This document shows positions 33,931-43,823 of a stretch of DNA of 64,000 nt, piece after piece. The notes below the pieces were generated by a model. It worked only from the letters and a program-made list of their open reading frames with translations. It had not been told where the DNA came from and made no database searches. Both the position numbers and the translations under genes were made by a program. The DNA is from Denitromonas sp. (GTDB lineage Bacteria; Pseudomonadota; Gammaproteobacteria; Burkholderiales; Rhodocyclaceae): NCBI RefSeq assembly GCF_034676725.1, contig NZ_JAUCBR010000004.1:4492001-4556000 (forward strand), in the 5' to 3' direction. Position 1 is the stretch's first letter, and every line of letters begins with the position of its first letter.

Positions 33931-35199
33931 GTGTCCGACATTCCCTTATCGGTGCAGATCGCTGCACTTGCCTTGTTGCTGGTGTTTTCCGGCCTGTTCT
34001 CGATGGCGGAAACGACCATGATGGTCGCTAACCGATACCGTCTCAAATCGATGGCCTCAAGCGGCCATCGCGGGGCCACGCTGGCGCTGGAACTGCTCGG
34101 GCAGACCGAGAAGCTGCTCGGCGTCATCTTGCTGTTCAACAACCTCGTCAACGCCGCTGCCGCCACGCTGGTCAGCGTCATCACCATTGCGCTGTTCGGC
34201 GAAGAGCGCTGGGCATTGGGTCTTGGCACGCTGGCGGTCACGTTCATGATCCTGGTGTTCTCCGAGATCACGCCCAAGGTGATCGGCGCGCGCTATGCCG
34301 ACCGCCTGGCGGTGATCTATGCCTTCCCGCTCACCTTCTTGTTGCGCGCGTCCTACTTCGCGGTGTGGTTCGTCAATCTGTTCGTAGCGACGCTGCTGCG
34401 CGCCATGCGACTGGCCCCGCCGGGCGGCCAGGGCGAAGACAAGGTGTCGACCGAAGAGCTGCGCAGCATGGTGCTCGAAGCCGGGCATGTCATCCCGTCA
34501 AAGCACCGCAGCATCCTGCTGAACATGTTCGAGCTCGAAGACATCACGGTCGAAGACGTGATGACGCCACGCGGCGCGATCGAGGGCATCGACCTGTCTG
34601 ACCCCATCGACGAGATCCGCCAGCAACTGGCGACCAGCTACCATACACGGCTGCCGGTGTTCGACGGCGAGGCAGATAACGTCATCGGCATTCTGCACCT
34701 GCGCCGCATGCTGAGCCACACACTGGAAGAGCGGCTGGATCATGACGCCCTGCGGAACATGGTGACCAAGTCGTACTTCACCCCGGCCGACACACCGGTG
34801 TACTCGCAGCTCCAGTTCTTCCAGGAGAACAAGCAGCGGATGGGCATGGTGGTGGATGAATATGGCGAATTGCTCGGCCTGGTGACGGTGGAAGACATCA
34901 TCGAAGAGATGATCGGCAAATTCACCACGAGCACACCCGATGGCGGCGAACGCCTTGCCTGGCGCGACAACGACAGCGTTCTGGTCGACGGCGGCCACAA
35001 TCTGCGCGACCTCAATCGCAAATTGGACCTCAACCTTCCGGTCAGCGGGCCGAAAACAGTGAACGGGCTGATTGTCGAATACCTCCAGGACATCCCGGAG
35101 GCCGGGCTCTCGATCCGGATCGGCGATGTGCCCATTGAGGTGGTGCAAACGCAGGACCGCATGGTGAAAACCGCAAGGCTGTTCAAGCCGCGCGAGTAA
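33931..35199 (+). CDS. HlyC/CorC (CNNM/CorB-like) transporter with CBS domains
   Basis: Membrane protein of 422 residues from a GTG start. An N-terminal DUF21 (CNNM) domain with about four helices (1-185) is followed by a CBS pair (about 200-330, including EDVMTPRGAIEGID) and a C-terminal CorC_HlyC domain (about 345-418). These proteins are implicated in magnesium or cobalt export. The preceding CcsA-like gene and this one form the classical ypjD-corB order next to ffh. Confidence 0.9.
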   Translation: MSDIPLSVQIAALALLLVFSGLFSMAETTMMVANRYRLKSMASSGHRGATLALELLGQTEKLLGVILLFNNLVNAAAATLVSVITIALFGEERWALGLGTLAVTFMILVFSEITPKVIGARYADRLAVIYAFPLTFLLRASYFAVWFVNLFVATLLRAMRLAPPGGQGEDKVSTEELRSMVLEAGHVIPSKHRSILLNMFELEDITVEDVMTPRGAIEGIDLSDPIDEIRQQLATSYHTRLPVFDGEADNVIGILHLRRMLSHTLEERLDHDALRNMVTKSYFTPADTPVYSQLQFFQENKQRMGMVVDEYGELLGLVTVEDIIEEMIGKFTTSTPDGGERLAWRDNDSVLVDGGHNLRDLNRKLDLNLPVSGPKTVNGLIVEYLQDIPEAGLSIRIGDVPIEVVQTQDRMVKTARLFKPRE

Positions 35200-35287
35200 A
35201 CCCCGCAGTCACAATGACTTGCGCCATACGCTTTACAAGCCACATCAAGCGATGCAACATGCTATGTCGGATCCATAACAGGTGGTC

Positions 35288-37006
35288 ATGGCTGCAAATC
35301 CACAAATTGCGCTCACCGGTCTTGCGCGTGCGCTGATTCAGCAGAACCGTCTCACCGAGGCGGATGCCATCGCGTGCACTGCCGAACAGCAGAGCAAAGC
35401 CAACGGATTCATCCTCGAAACCGCACGCCGGGGCATTCTCAGCGAGCGCGACATTGCACGGTTTGCCGCCGACACCTTCGGCCATCCGCTGCTCGACATC
35501 GCAGCGCTCGATCCGGGCAACATCGTCGCCGACGCCATCGACCGAAAACTGATCGGCAAACACCATGTCCTGCCGATCGCCAAGCGCGGCAACCGCCTCA
35601 CCGTTGCGCTGGCCGACCCGACCAATTTACGGGCGCTCGACGAAATCCGCTTCCAGAGCGGGTTGTCTGTCGATCCGATTGTTGTCGAAGCCAGCAAACT
35701 ACAGGCAGCGATCGACAAGCAGGGCGAGTCGGCCAAGGAGAGCCTCGAAGCGCTCACCGGCGAAGAATTCGACATGGACATGCTGGAGCAGGACACGCCC
35801 AGCGAGTCCGCGGCTGCCGATGAAGCCCAGGCCGAAGTCGATGATGCGCCGGTCGTCCGTTTCATTCAGAAAGTCCTGATCGACGCAATCAACGAAGGCG
35901 CGTCGGACATCCACTTCGAACCCTACGAAAAGTACTACCGCATTCGTGTCCGCACCGACGGCACCCTGCGCGAGATCGCACAACCCCCCCTGGTGCTGCG
36001 TGAAAAGATCGCCGCGCGCATCAAGGTCATTTCGCGACTGGATATTTCCGAAAAGCGGGTACCGCAAGACGGCAGGATGAAGCTGGTTCTGTCGAAGAAC
36101 AAGGCTATCGATTTCCGTGTCTCCACGCTGCCGACCCTCCATGGCGAGAAGATCGTCATGCGGATCCTGGATCCCTCCTCCGCCATGCTCGGGGTCGACG
36201 CGCTGGGCTACGATCCCGAGCAGAAGGCAGCCTTGCTCGAGGCGATCGAGCGCCCCTACGGCATGATCCTCGTGACCGGCCCCACCGGCAGCGGCAAAAC
36301 GGTGTCGCTCTACACCTGCCTGAATATTCTCAACAAGGCCGGGGTTAACATCTCGACGGCCGAAGATCCCGCAGAAATCAATCTGCCAGGCATCAACCAG
36401 GTCAACGTCAACGAAAAAGCCGGGCTGACCTTTTCGTCCGCGCTCCGGGCCTTCCTGCGCCAGGATCCGGACGTGATCATGGTGGGCGAAATCCGCGACC
36501 TGGAAACCTCTGAAATCGCCATCAAGGCAGCGCAGACCGGTCACCTGGTGTTGTCAACACTGCACACCAACGACGCACCGACCACGCTGGAGCGCTTGCG
36601 CAACATGGGCGTCGCGCCGTTCAACATCGCATCGTCCGTCATCCTGATTACCGCCCAGCGACTCGCGCGCCGGCTATGCAGCTGCAAGCAACCCATGGAC
36701 ATTCCGCACGACGTGCTGATCGAGGCCGGTTTCACCGAAGCCGATCTGGACGGCAGCTGGAAGCCCTACGGCCCCATCGGCTGTGACAAATGCAAGGGCA
36801 GCGGCTACAAGGGCCGGGTGGGCATCTACCAGGTCATGCCCATCACCGAAGACATCGCCCGCATCATCATGAACAACGGCAACTCCATTGAAATTGCCGC
36901 CCAGGCCGAACTGGATGGCGTCATGGACTTGCGCCGCTCCGGCCTGCGCAAGGTCAAGGCCGGCATGACGTCGCTGGCCGAAGTCCTGGCGACGACCAAC
37001 GAATAA
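35288..37006 (+). CDS. pilB: Type IV pilus extension ATPase PilB
   Basis: Hexameric cytoplasmic motor that drives pilus assembly. The protein (572 residues) has an N-terminal MshEN domain (about 1-150) and the secretion ATPase core. Walker A is GPTGSGKT (about 331-338), followed by Asp and His boxes (GEIRDLETSEIA and TGHLVLSTLHTND) and a tetracysteine zinc motif (CSCK near 463-466, CDKCKGSGYKG near 499-509). The ATG at 35288 is preferred over the in-frame GTG at 35282. First gene of pilB-pilC-pilD. Confidence 0.95.
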   Translation: MAANPQIALTGLARALIQQNRLTEADAIACTAEQQSKANGFILETARRGILSERDIARFAADTFGHPLLDIAALDPGNIVADAIDRKLIGKHHVLPIAKRGNRLTVALADPTNLRALDEIRFQSGLSVDPIVVEASKLQAAIDKQGESAKESLEALTGEEFDMDMLEQDTPSESAAADEAQAEVDDAPVVRFIQKVLIDAINEGASDIHFEPYEKYYRIRVRTDGTLREIAQPPLVLREKIAARIKVISRLDISEKRVPQDGRMKLVLSKNKAIDFRVSTLPTLHGEKIVMRILDPSSAMLGVDALGYDPEQKAALLEAIERPYGMILVTGPTGSGKTVSLYTCLNILNKAGVNISTAEDPAEINLPGINQVNVNEKAGLTFSSALRAFLRQDPDVIMVGEIRDLETSEIAIKAAQTGHLVLSTLHTNDAPTTLERLRNMGVAPFNIASSVILITAQRLARRLCSCKQPMDIPHDVLIEAGFTEADLDGSWKPYGPIGCDKCKGSGYKGRVGIYQVMPITEDIARIIMNNGNSIEIAAQAELDGVMDLRRSGLRKVKAGMTSLAEVLATTNE

Positions 37007-37023
37007 ATTCGAGGCAAGCACAC

Positions 37024-38259
37024 ATGGCAACCGCGACCCGATCCGCTCGACGCACCGCTCAGGACGTCAAGGAGCACCTGTACGACTGGGAAGGCAAGGA
37101 CAAGAAAGGCAAGATCGTCCGAGGCGAAGTCCGTGCCGGCGGCGAAGCCGTGGTCCAGGCCACCTTGCGGCGCCAGGGCATTCTGGTCACCAAGGTCAAG
37201 AAGCGCAAGCTGTCTCGCGGGCGTCGCATCACCGACAAGGACATCGCCCTGTTCACCCGCCAGATGGCGACCATGATGAAATCTGGCGTGCCACTGCTGC
37301 AGGCCTTCGACATCGGCATCAAGGGCTCCGCCAACCCATCGCTTGGCCGCTTGCTGAACGATATCCGCAACGATGTGGAGACCGGCAGCAGCCTGTCGCA
37401 GGCCTTCCGGAAGCATCCGGTGCATTTTGACCAGTTGTTCTGCAACCTGGTCGCCGCGGGCGAGCAGGCAGGTATTCTGGATAGTCTGCTGGATCGGTTG
37501 GCGACGTATAAAGAAAAGATCATCGCCATCAAAGGCAAAATCAAGGCTGCTCTGTTTTATCCAGTATCGGTGATAGTGGTAGCAGGCATCGTCATCTCCG
37601 TAATGATGTTGTTCGTCATTCCGGAATTTAAGAAAGTCTTTTCCAGTTTTGGTGCAGACCTTCCTGCCCCAACACAAATCGTTATTACGATGTCCGACTA
37701 CTTTGTCGAAAACTGGTACATCGTAATTGGCGGATTGACGGCCTTGGTAGTCGGACTATCGATGGCATATAAGCGGTCTGAAAAGGCACAGAACGCTATG
37801 GACCGATTCATTCTTCAAGTTCCCGTGATTGGGGATGTGATTCGCAAAGCAACTATCGCGCGGTGGACACGAACACTGTCTACAATGTTCGCTGCAGGCG
37901 TTCCACTCGTCGAAGCCCTCGACTCCGTTGGCGGCGCCGCAGGCAACCACATTTACAAAGTTGCAACTCGCCAAATTCAGTCGGACGTCAGTACTGGCAC
38001 GAGTCTGACCGTTGCAATGCAAGGTGCGAAAGTATTTCCAACTATGGTTGTCCAAATGGTGTCGATTGGTGAAGAGTCGGGACAGTTGGACGGAATGCTG
38101 AGCAAAGTGGCCGATTTTTTTGAACAAGAAGTCGACGACGCGGTTGCTGGTCTTTCTCAGCTTCTTGAACCCATCATCATGGTTTTCCTTGGCACCGTCA
38201 TCGGCGGAATGGTCGTCGCCATGTACCTCCCCATCTTCAAACTCGGCGCCGTCGTCTAA
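37024..38259 (+). CDS. pilC: Type IV pilus inner-membrane platform protein PilC
   Basis: Polytopic platform protein, 411 residues, with two T2SF domains (about 75-200 and 275-400), each ending in membrane helices (around 177-200, 222-245 and 385-405). It couples PilB to the growing fibre. The second half is compositionally odd: bases 37500-38190 are only about 45-50% GC, against about 60-66% in the first part and in pilB and pilD. The frame is intact, so the gene is functional in appearance, but it may be a mosaic of two alleles. Confidence 0.94.
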   Translation: MATATRSARRTAQDVKEHLYDWEGKDKKGKIVRGEVRAGGEAVVQATLRRQGILVTKVKKRKLSRGRRITDKDIALFTRQMATMMKSGVPLLQAFDIGIKGSANPSLGRLLNDIRNDVETGSSLSQAFRKHPVHFDQLFCNLVAAGEQAGILDSLLDRLATYKEKIIAIKGKIKAALFYPVSVIVVAGIVISVMMLFVIPEFKKVFSSFGADLPAPTQIVITMSDYFVENWYIVIGGLTALVVGLSMAYKRSEKAQNAMDRFILQVPVIGDVIRKATIARWTRTLSTMFAAGVPLVEALDSVGGAAGNHIYKVATRQIQSDVSTGTSLTVAMQGAKVFPTMVVQMVSIGEESGQLDGMLSKVADFFEQEVDDAVAGLSQLLEPIIMVFLGTVIGGMVVAMYLPIFKLGAVV

Positions 38260-38301
38260 TCCACCTTTGCGCCCCGTGCCGCGGGGCGATACCTCTTTTC
38301 C

Positions 38302-39153
38302 ATGACCGACCTTCTCTCCGACCCGCTTGCGTTCATCCCCCTGGCCACCCTTGTCGGGCTGTTTGTCGGCAGTTTTCTCAATGTCGTGATCCATCGGCTG
38401 CCCAAGATGATGGAGAACGAGTGGGCGTTGCAGGCGGCCGAGTTGCGGGGAGAGGCGCCGGGAGCCGTTGCCACGTTCAACCTGGCCACCCCGCGCTCGC
38501 GCTGCCCGCACTGCGGCACCCAGGTGACCGCGATCGACAACGTGCCGGTGCTGAGCTACCTGATGCTGCGCGGCCGGTGCCGGCACTGCAAGGCGCCGAT
38601 CAGTCGCCGCTATCCTGTGGTGGAACTCGTCACAGCCGCCCTGTCGGGACTGGCCGCATGGACCTTCGGCAACGGCATCATGACGCTGGGCGCCATGCTG
38701 TTCCTGTGGGCCATGATCGCCCTGACCTTCATTGATCTGGATACCCAGCTTCTTCCTGACGCCATCACCCTGCCGCTAATCTGGCTGGGGCTGGCGTTCA
38801 ATCTTGGCGGCAGTTTCACTTCCATCAATGACGCTGTCGTCGGCGCGATGGCGGGGTATCTGAGCCTGTGGCTGGTCTTTCACCTTTTCCGCCTGGTTAC
38901 CGGCAAGGAAGGCATGGGTTACGGAGACTTCAAGCTGCTCGCGGCCATCGGTGCGTGGCTGGGCTGGCAGATGCTGCCGCTGACAATCCTCCTGTCCTCG
39001 GTGGTCGGCGCCGTGGTGGGGATCGCACTGATCGTCTTTGCCCGCCACGGCCGCAACACCCCCATCCCTTTCGGCCCCTATCTGGCCGCGGCGGGCATGC
39101 TCGCCCTGTTCTTTGGCGACGCGATCAACGCGCGCTACCTCCAGCTGCTGTGA
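38302..39153 (+). CDS. pilD: Prepilin peptidase/N-methyltransferase PilD
   Basis: Inner-membrane aspartyl protease that cleaves and methylates type IV prepilins and type II pseudopilins. The 283 residues include the zinc tetracysteine loop (CPHCGT at about 68-73 and CRHC at about 93-96), eight helices and the two catalytic Asp motifs FIDLDTQLLPD and GYGDFKLLA. It follows pilC by 42 bp. Third gene of the pilBCD cluster. Confidence 0.95.
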   Translation: MTDLLSDPLAFIPLATLVGLFVGSFLNVVIHRLPKMMENEWALQAAELRGEAPGAVATFNLATPRSRCPHCGTQVTAIDNVPVLSYLMLRGRCRHCKAPISRRYPVVELVTAALSGLAAWTFGNGIMTLGAMLFLWAMIALTFIDLDTQLLPDAITLPLIWLGLAFNLGGSFTSINDAVVGAMAGYLSLWLVFHLFRLVTGKEGMGYGDFKLLAAIGAWLGWQMLPLTILLSSVVGAVVGIALIVFARHGRNTPIPFGPYLAAAGMLALFFGDAINARYLQLL

Positions 39154-39248
39154 ACTGTCCGGCGTTGCGGCGATTGGCACCGCCAACGCCGCTTCCCGCC
39201 GTATCACCAATACGATAGACTTACGGGCTTGATTTTTCGGAGCTTGTC

Positions 39249-39518
39249 ATGCCGATTTACGCCTATCGCTGCGCCGATTGCGGCGCTGAGAAAGAACATC
39301 TGCAGAAAATGAGCGCTGCGCCGCTGACCGTCTGTCCGGCCTGTGGCTCGAACAACTACAGCAAGCAGCTGACGGCCGCGGGCTTTCAGCTCAAGGGGTC
39401 GGGTTGGTACGCCACCGACTTCAAGGGCGGCAGCACGCCGGCCCCCGCGAAAGCCGCGTCGGCCAGCGCCGGCGGCACTGCGGATGCAGGATGCGGCGGC
39501 GGTTGCGCCTGCCACTGA
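39249..39518 (+). CDS. FmdB-type zinc-ribbon protein
   Basis: Small protein of 89 residues with a zinc ribbon of C8/C11 and C29/C32 (MPIYAYRCADCG and CPACGS), the FmdB/CxxC-CxxC-SSSS family. The rest is low-complexity, ending in a Gly/Cys-rich tail. It precedes the DUF502 and aspS genes, an order conserved in betaproteobacteria. Its role, possibly transcriptional, is not established. Confidence 0.88.
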   Translation: MPIYAYRCADCGAEKEHLQKMSAAPLTVCPACGSNNYSKQLTAAGFQLKGSGWYATDFKGGSTPAPAKAASASAGGTADAGCGGGCACH

Positions 39519-39527
39519 CCGCTGCGA

Positions 39528-40154
39528 ATGAAAAAATACTTCATCACCGGCCTGCTGATCTGGATTCCGCTCGCGATCACCTTCATGGTGATCGCGTGGA
39601 TCGTCAGCACGCTCGATCGCATCCTGCTGTGGATTCCCGAGCACTGGCAGCCCAAGGTCCTGCTCGGACTCGACATCCCCGGCATCGGCGTGGCGGTAAC
39701 GCTGCTGATCATCCTGGCAACCGGCCTGGTCGGCGCCAATGTGCTCGGCCAACGCCTGGTGCTGGTGTGGGAGTCGCTGCTGGCAAGGATTCCGGTGGTC
39801 AAGTCGATCTACTCCAGCGTCAAGCAGGTCTCCGACACCCTGTTTTCCAGTTCCAGCCACGCCTTCCGGAAAGCGCTGCTGATCCAGTATCCGCGCGAGG
39901 GCGCCTGGACCATCGCCTTTCTCACCGGCAAACCGGGCGGTGCCGCCGCGCGGCACCTGATCGGGGACTACATCAGCGTCTATGTGCCGACCACGCCGAA
40001 CCCCACCTCGGGTTTTTTCCTGATGGTCCCACGCGCCGACGTGATCGAACTCGAGATGAGCGTCGACGAAGCGCTCAAGTACATTATTTCCATGGGGGTC
40101 GTCACCCCTGGCAAGAAGGGCGAAGCCGCCCTGCTCGCCCCCCTCGAATCCTGA
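39528..40154 (+). CDS. DUF502 family membrane protein
   Basis: Inner-membrane protein of 208 residues with two N-terminal helices (about 5-25 and 55-80) and a soluble domain containing the conserved ARIPVVKSIYSSVKQV segment (about 85-100) and PTTPNPTSGFFLMVPR (about 152-167), typical of DUF502. It starts 9 bp after the zinc-ribbon gene and precedes aspS. Function unknown. Confidence 0.9.
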   Translation: MKKYFITGLLIWIPLAITFMVIAWIVSTLDRILLWIPEHWQPKVLLGLDIPGIGVAVTLLIILATGLVGANVLGQRLVLVWESLLARIPVVKSIYSSVKQVSDTLFSSSSHAFRKALLIQYPREGAWTIAFLTGKPGGAAARHLIGDYISVYVPTTPNPTSGFFLMVPRADVIELEMSVDEALKYIISMGVVTPGKKGEAALLAPLES

Positions 40155-40205
40155 CAAGCGGGGTGCCCAGGCACCCGGTGTATCAAAAAATACGGAATCA
40201 GAACC

Positions 40206-42003
40206 ATGCGTACTCACTACTGCGGGCAAGTCACTGCCGCCAACCTCGACCAGATCGTCACGCTGTGCGGCTGGGTGCATCGGCGGCGCGACCACGGCGG
40301 CGTCATCTTTGTTCGACCTGCGTGATCGCGAAGGTCTGGTGCAGGTCGTCTGCGATCCGGACCGCGCCGAGATGTTTGCCGTCGCCGAATCGGTGCGCAA
40401 CGAGTACGTGCTGCGCATGACCGGCAAGGTGCGCCGTCGCCCGGCGGGCACCGAGAACGCCAACCTCACCTCCGGTGAAATCGAGATCCTGTGCCAGGAC
40501 ATCGAGGTGCTCAACGCCTCGGTCACCCCGCCCTTCCAGCTCGACGATGACAACCTGTCGGAGACCACCCGCCTGACCCATCGCGTGGTCGACCTACGCC
40601 GTCCGCACATGCAGCGCAACCTGATGCTGCGCTACAAGGTCGCCATGGCCTTCCGCCGCTTCCTCGACGCCAACGGCTTCATCGACGTCGAGACCCCGAT
40701 GCTGACCAAGAGCACCCCCGAAGGCGCGCGTGACTACCTCGTCCCCTCGCGTGTCCATCCGGGCCAGTTCTTTGCCCTGCCCCAATCGCCGCAGCTGTTC
40801 AAGCAGTTGCTGATGGTGGCTGGCTTTGACCGCTACTACCAGATCGTCAAGTGCTTCCGCGACGAAGACCTGCGTGCCGACCGCCAGCCGGAATTCACCC
40901 AGGTCGATATCGAGACCTCGTTCATGGACGAGGCCGCGATCACCGACCTTATGGAAGGGCTGATCCGCTTCGTCTTCAAGGAGTCGCTCGACGTCGAGCT
41001 GCCCGCCCCCTTCCCGCGCCAGACCTACGCCGAAGCCATGCACCGCTTTGGCTCCGACAAACCCGATCTGCGCGTCAAGCTCGAATTCACCGAGCTGACC
41101 GACGTGATGAAGGATGTCGACTTCAAGGTATTCTCCGGCCCGGCCACCAGCGGCGGCCGCGTCGCCGGCCTGCTGATCCCCAACGGCGGCGAGCTGTCGC
41201 GCGGCGAGATCGACGACTACACCAAGTTCGTCGGCATCTACGGCGCCCGTGGTCTGGCGTGGATCAAGTTCAACGAGATCGCCAAGGGCCGCGAGGGCAT
41301 GCAGTCGCCGATCGTCAAGAACCTCTCCGACGCCGCCCTGGCCGCCATCGTCGAGCGCTCCGGCGCCAAGGATGGCGATCTGATGTTCTTCGGTGCCGAC
41401 AAGACCAAGGTGGTCAACGATGCCCTCGGCGCGCTGCGGGTCAAGATCGGCCACGAGAAAGGCCACCTCACGGGCGAGGCCTGGACGCCGGTGTGGATCA
41501 CCGACTTCCCGATGTTCGACTACGACGACGAAGACAAGCGCTGGGTGGCCTGCCACCACCCCTTCACGGCGCCCAAGGACGAACACGTCGACCTGCTCGA
41601 AACCGCGCCGGGCGCCTGCCTGGCCAAGGCCTACGACCTGGCCCTCAACGGCTGGGAAATCGGCGGCGGCTCGGTGCGTATCCACCAGGCCGACGTGCAA
41701 TCCAAGGTCTTCCGCGCCCTGAACATCCAGGACGAAGAAGCCCGCGTGAAATTTGGCTTCCTGCTCGACGCGCTCAAATTCGGCGCCCCGCCGCACGGCG
41801 GGCTGGCCTTCGGCCTGGACCGTGTGGTGACGCTGATGACCGGTGCCGAGTCGATCCGCGACGTCATCGCCTTCCCGAAAACCCAGCGCGCCCAGTGCCT
41901 GCTGACCGACGCGCCAGGCGAGGTTGACGAGCGTCAGCTGCGCGACCTGCACATCCGCCTGCGCCAGAAGGTCGAAACGGCTGTCGAAGTCGTCAAGGAC
42001 TGA
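40206..42003 (+). CDS. aspS: Aspartyl-tRNA synthetase AspS, interrupted by a one-base frameshift
   Basis: Charges tRNA-Asp (and tRNA-Asn in the non-discriminating form). From the ATG at 40206, 37 codons of the normal N-terminus are read (RTHYCGQV..., ending HRRRDHGGVIF) and then the frame meets a stop at 40326. The next frame resumes at FDLRDREGLVQVV and stays open to 42003. Removing one T at 40312-40313 restores the family sequence GVIF-V-DLRDREG. Class II motifs, the bacterial insertion domain and the C-terminus are intact in the second frame. aspS is usually essential, so a sequencing error is more likely than a real lesion. Confidence 0.85.
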
Positions 42004-42027
42004 CCCCGCCGCTAGGCCCCGGACACA

Positions 42028-42057
42028 ACAAGGCGACTACGGTCGCCTTGTTTGTTT
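42028..42057 (+). terminator. Intrinsic terminator after aspS
   Basis: A 10-bp stem (42028-42037 with 42042-42051, arms ACAAGGCGAC / GTCGCCTTGT), a 4-nt loop and the tail TTGTTTT. Confidence 0.85.
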
Positions 42058-42132
42058 TACGCCACCACCTCAAGATCGCATCAAACTGGCCGACAATTAG
42101 GCTTGATTCCCGATTTAACGGCGCCCTCCACA

Positions 42133-43758
42133 ATGGCCGATCTGTCTGCCGTCAGTGCCCTCGTCATCGAGGCCAACCCCAACATGCGCACCCAGTTGCG
42201 AACCATGCTGGGCGAGAGCGGCGTCGAGAAGGTACAGCTCGCGGTCTCTGCCGGCGCGGCCGTACGCAAGCTGCGCGAGACCACCTTTGACCTGATCCTG
42301 TGTGAGTACCACATCGGCGACGGCCAGGACGGCCAGCACCTGCTCGAGGACCTGCGCCACAACAACATCATTCCGCTGGCCACCCTGTTCATCATGGTCA
42401 CCGGCGAGCGTCAGTACGAGAAGGTGGTCTCCGCCGCCGAACTGGCGCCCAACGACTATGTGCTCAAGCCGTTCGCGGCAGACACCCTGCACACCCGCAT
42501 CGCGCGCGCCATCATCAAGCGCGACGCGCTGCTGCCCACCTACAAGCTGATCGACGCAGGCGACACGCCGGGCGCCCTGCGCGCCTGTCTCGAGGGCGAA
42601 CGGGCTCACCCGCAATACCTGCTCGACTTCCTCCGGCTGCGCGCCGAGTTGCACATCTTTGCCGGCGAGGCCGACGAAGCCGAAACCGTCTATCAACAAG
42701 TGCTCAAGCTGCGCGCCATTCCCTGGGCCCGTCTGGGTCTGGCCAAGGCACTCTACATGCGGCAACGCTATGGTGAAGCCGAAGACCTGCTCGCCGGGCT
42801 GGTGGAAGAAAACGACCAGTTTCTCGACGCCTACGACTGGCTCGCGCGCACCCGTGAGGCCGCCGGCGAGCTGGCCAAGGCGCGGGACATCCTGGCGCGG
42901 GCGGCGGCAGTGTCCCCGCACCGCCTGGGCCGTTTGCGGCGGCTCGGCGCCATTGCGCTCGAAATGGACGACCCCCATACGGCAGAAGCCGTGCTTGGCG
43001 AAGTCGTGCGAAAAGGCAAGTACTCTGACTTCCGCGACCCGGACGACCATGTCTGGCTGATGCAGGCACAAATCGGCAACGGCAAGCTCGAAGAGGCCGC
43101 CGCCACCCTGCGTGACCTCGATCGCAGCATGGCTTCCACCGAACGCGGCAAACTGTGCACCGCTTTGTCCGCGGCCATGCTCCACGGCAAGCTCGGTGAC
43201 GAGGGCAAGGCCAAGGCCGCGGTCGAGTCGGCCCTGAGCGAATCGCGCCGGCTCGGAAAACTATCGCTCGGGCTCAAGCAGGAGCTGGCCCGCGCCTGTT
43301 TCGACCATGGCCTGGAAGCGGCCGGCACCGACGTGGTGCTCGACATCATGCGCACCGCCGAGACGCCGCGCGCGGTAGAGAACACGCGCAAGATGCTCGA
43401 CGCCCGCGGTTATGCCGCCCTGGCGCAGGACCTGGAAAAACAGGTGCATCAGGAAGTCCGGGCGCTGGTCGCCACCGGCGCCGAAAAGGCCAAGACCGGG
43501 GATTTCGACGGCGCCGTCACCGAAATGCTCAGCGCCGTCGGCAAGATGCCGAACAACGTCCACGTCCTGTTCAACGCCGCCCTGGCCCTGTTGCGCCACA
43601 TCGAGAACCGCGGCTGGAGCGAACAGTACGCCGAGCAGGCACAGCGCCTCATCGACCGCGTGCGCCGGCAGGATCCGAACAACGCCCGGCTGCCCGCGCT
43701 GAAAGAATTCCACGCCACCCTCAAGGCCAAGTTCGGCATCCGCGACATCAAGGTATAG
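42133..43758 (+). CDS. Pseudo-receiver/TPR protein
   Basis: Cytoplasmic protein of 541 residues. An N-terminal receiver-like domain (about 8-130) has the conserved Lys in VLKPF (K112), but the phospho-acceptor aspartate is replaced by Glu (E58 in LILCEYHIG), a phosphomimetic change. Tetratricopeptide-like helical repeats fill about 140-540. No output domain is present, so it probably acts through protein contacts. It is separated from aspS by a terminator. The ATG at 42133 starts right at the receiver domain; the longer frame would include the terminator region. Confidence 0.8.
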   Translation: MADLSAVSALVIEANPNMRTQLRTMLGESGVEKVQLAVSAGAAVRKLRETTFDLILCEYHIGDGQDGQHLLEDLRHNNIIPLATLFIMVTGERQYEKVVSAAELAPNDYVLKPFAADTLHTRIARAIIKRDALLPTYKLIDAGDTPGALRACLEGERAHPQYLLDFLRLRAELHIFAGEADEAETVYQQVLKLRAIPWARLGLAKALYMRQRYGEAEDLLAGLVEENDQFLDAYDWLARTREAAGELAKARDILARAAAVSPHRLGRLRRLGAIALEMDDPHTAEAVLGEVVRKGKYSDFRDPDDHVWLMQAQIGNGKLEEAAATLRDLDRSMASTERGKLCTALSAAMLHGKLGDEGKAKAAVESALSESRRLGKLSLGLKQELARACFDHGLEAAGTDVVLDIMRTAETPRAVENTRKMLDARGYAALAQDLEKQVHQEVRALVATGAEKAKTGDFDGAVTEMLSAVGKMPNNVHVLFNAALALLRHIENRGWSEQYAEQAQRLIDRVRRQDPNNARLPALKEFHATLKAKFGIRDIKV

Positions 43759-43784
43759 CGGCTGTCGGCACCGCCGCGGCCAGC

Positions 43785-43793
43785 TGCTACACT
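43785..43793 (+). promoter_or_regulatory. Candidate extended -10 for the barnase-like gene
   Basis: TGCTACACT (TG-N-TACACT) about 30 bp before the start of the ribonuclease gene fits an extended -10 element. No clear -35 is seen. Confidence 0.3.
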
Positions 43794-43823
43794 CAGCGCA
43801 TCATTGGCCCCGATGGCTTGCGC

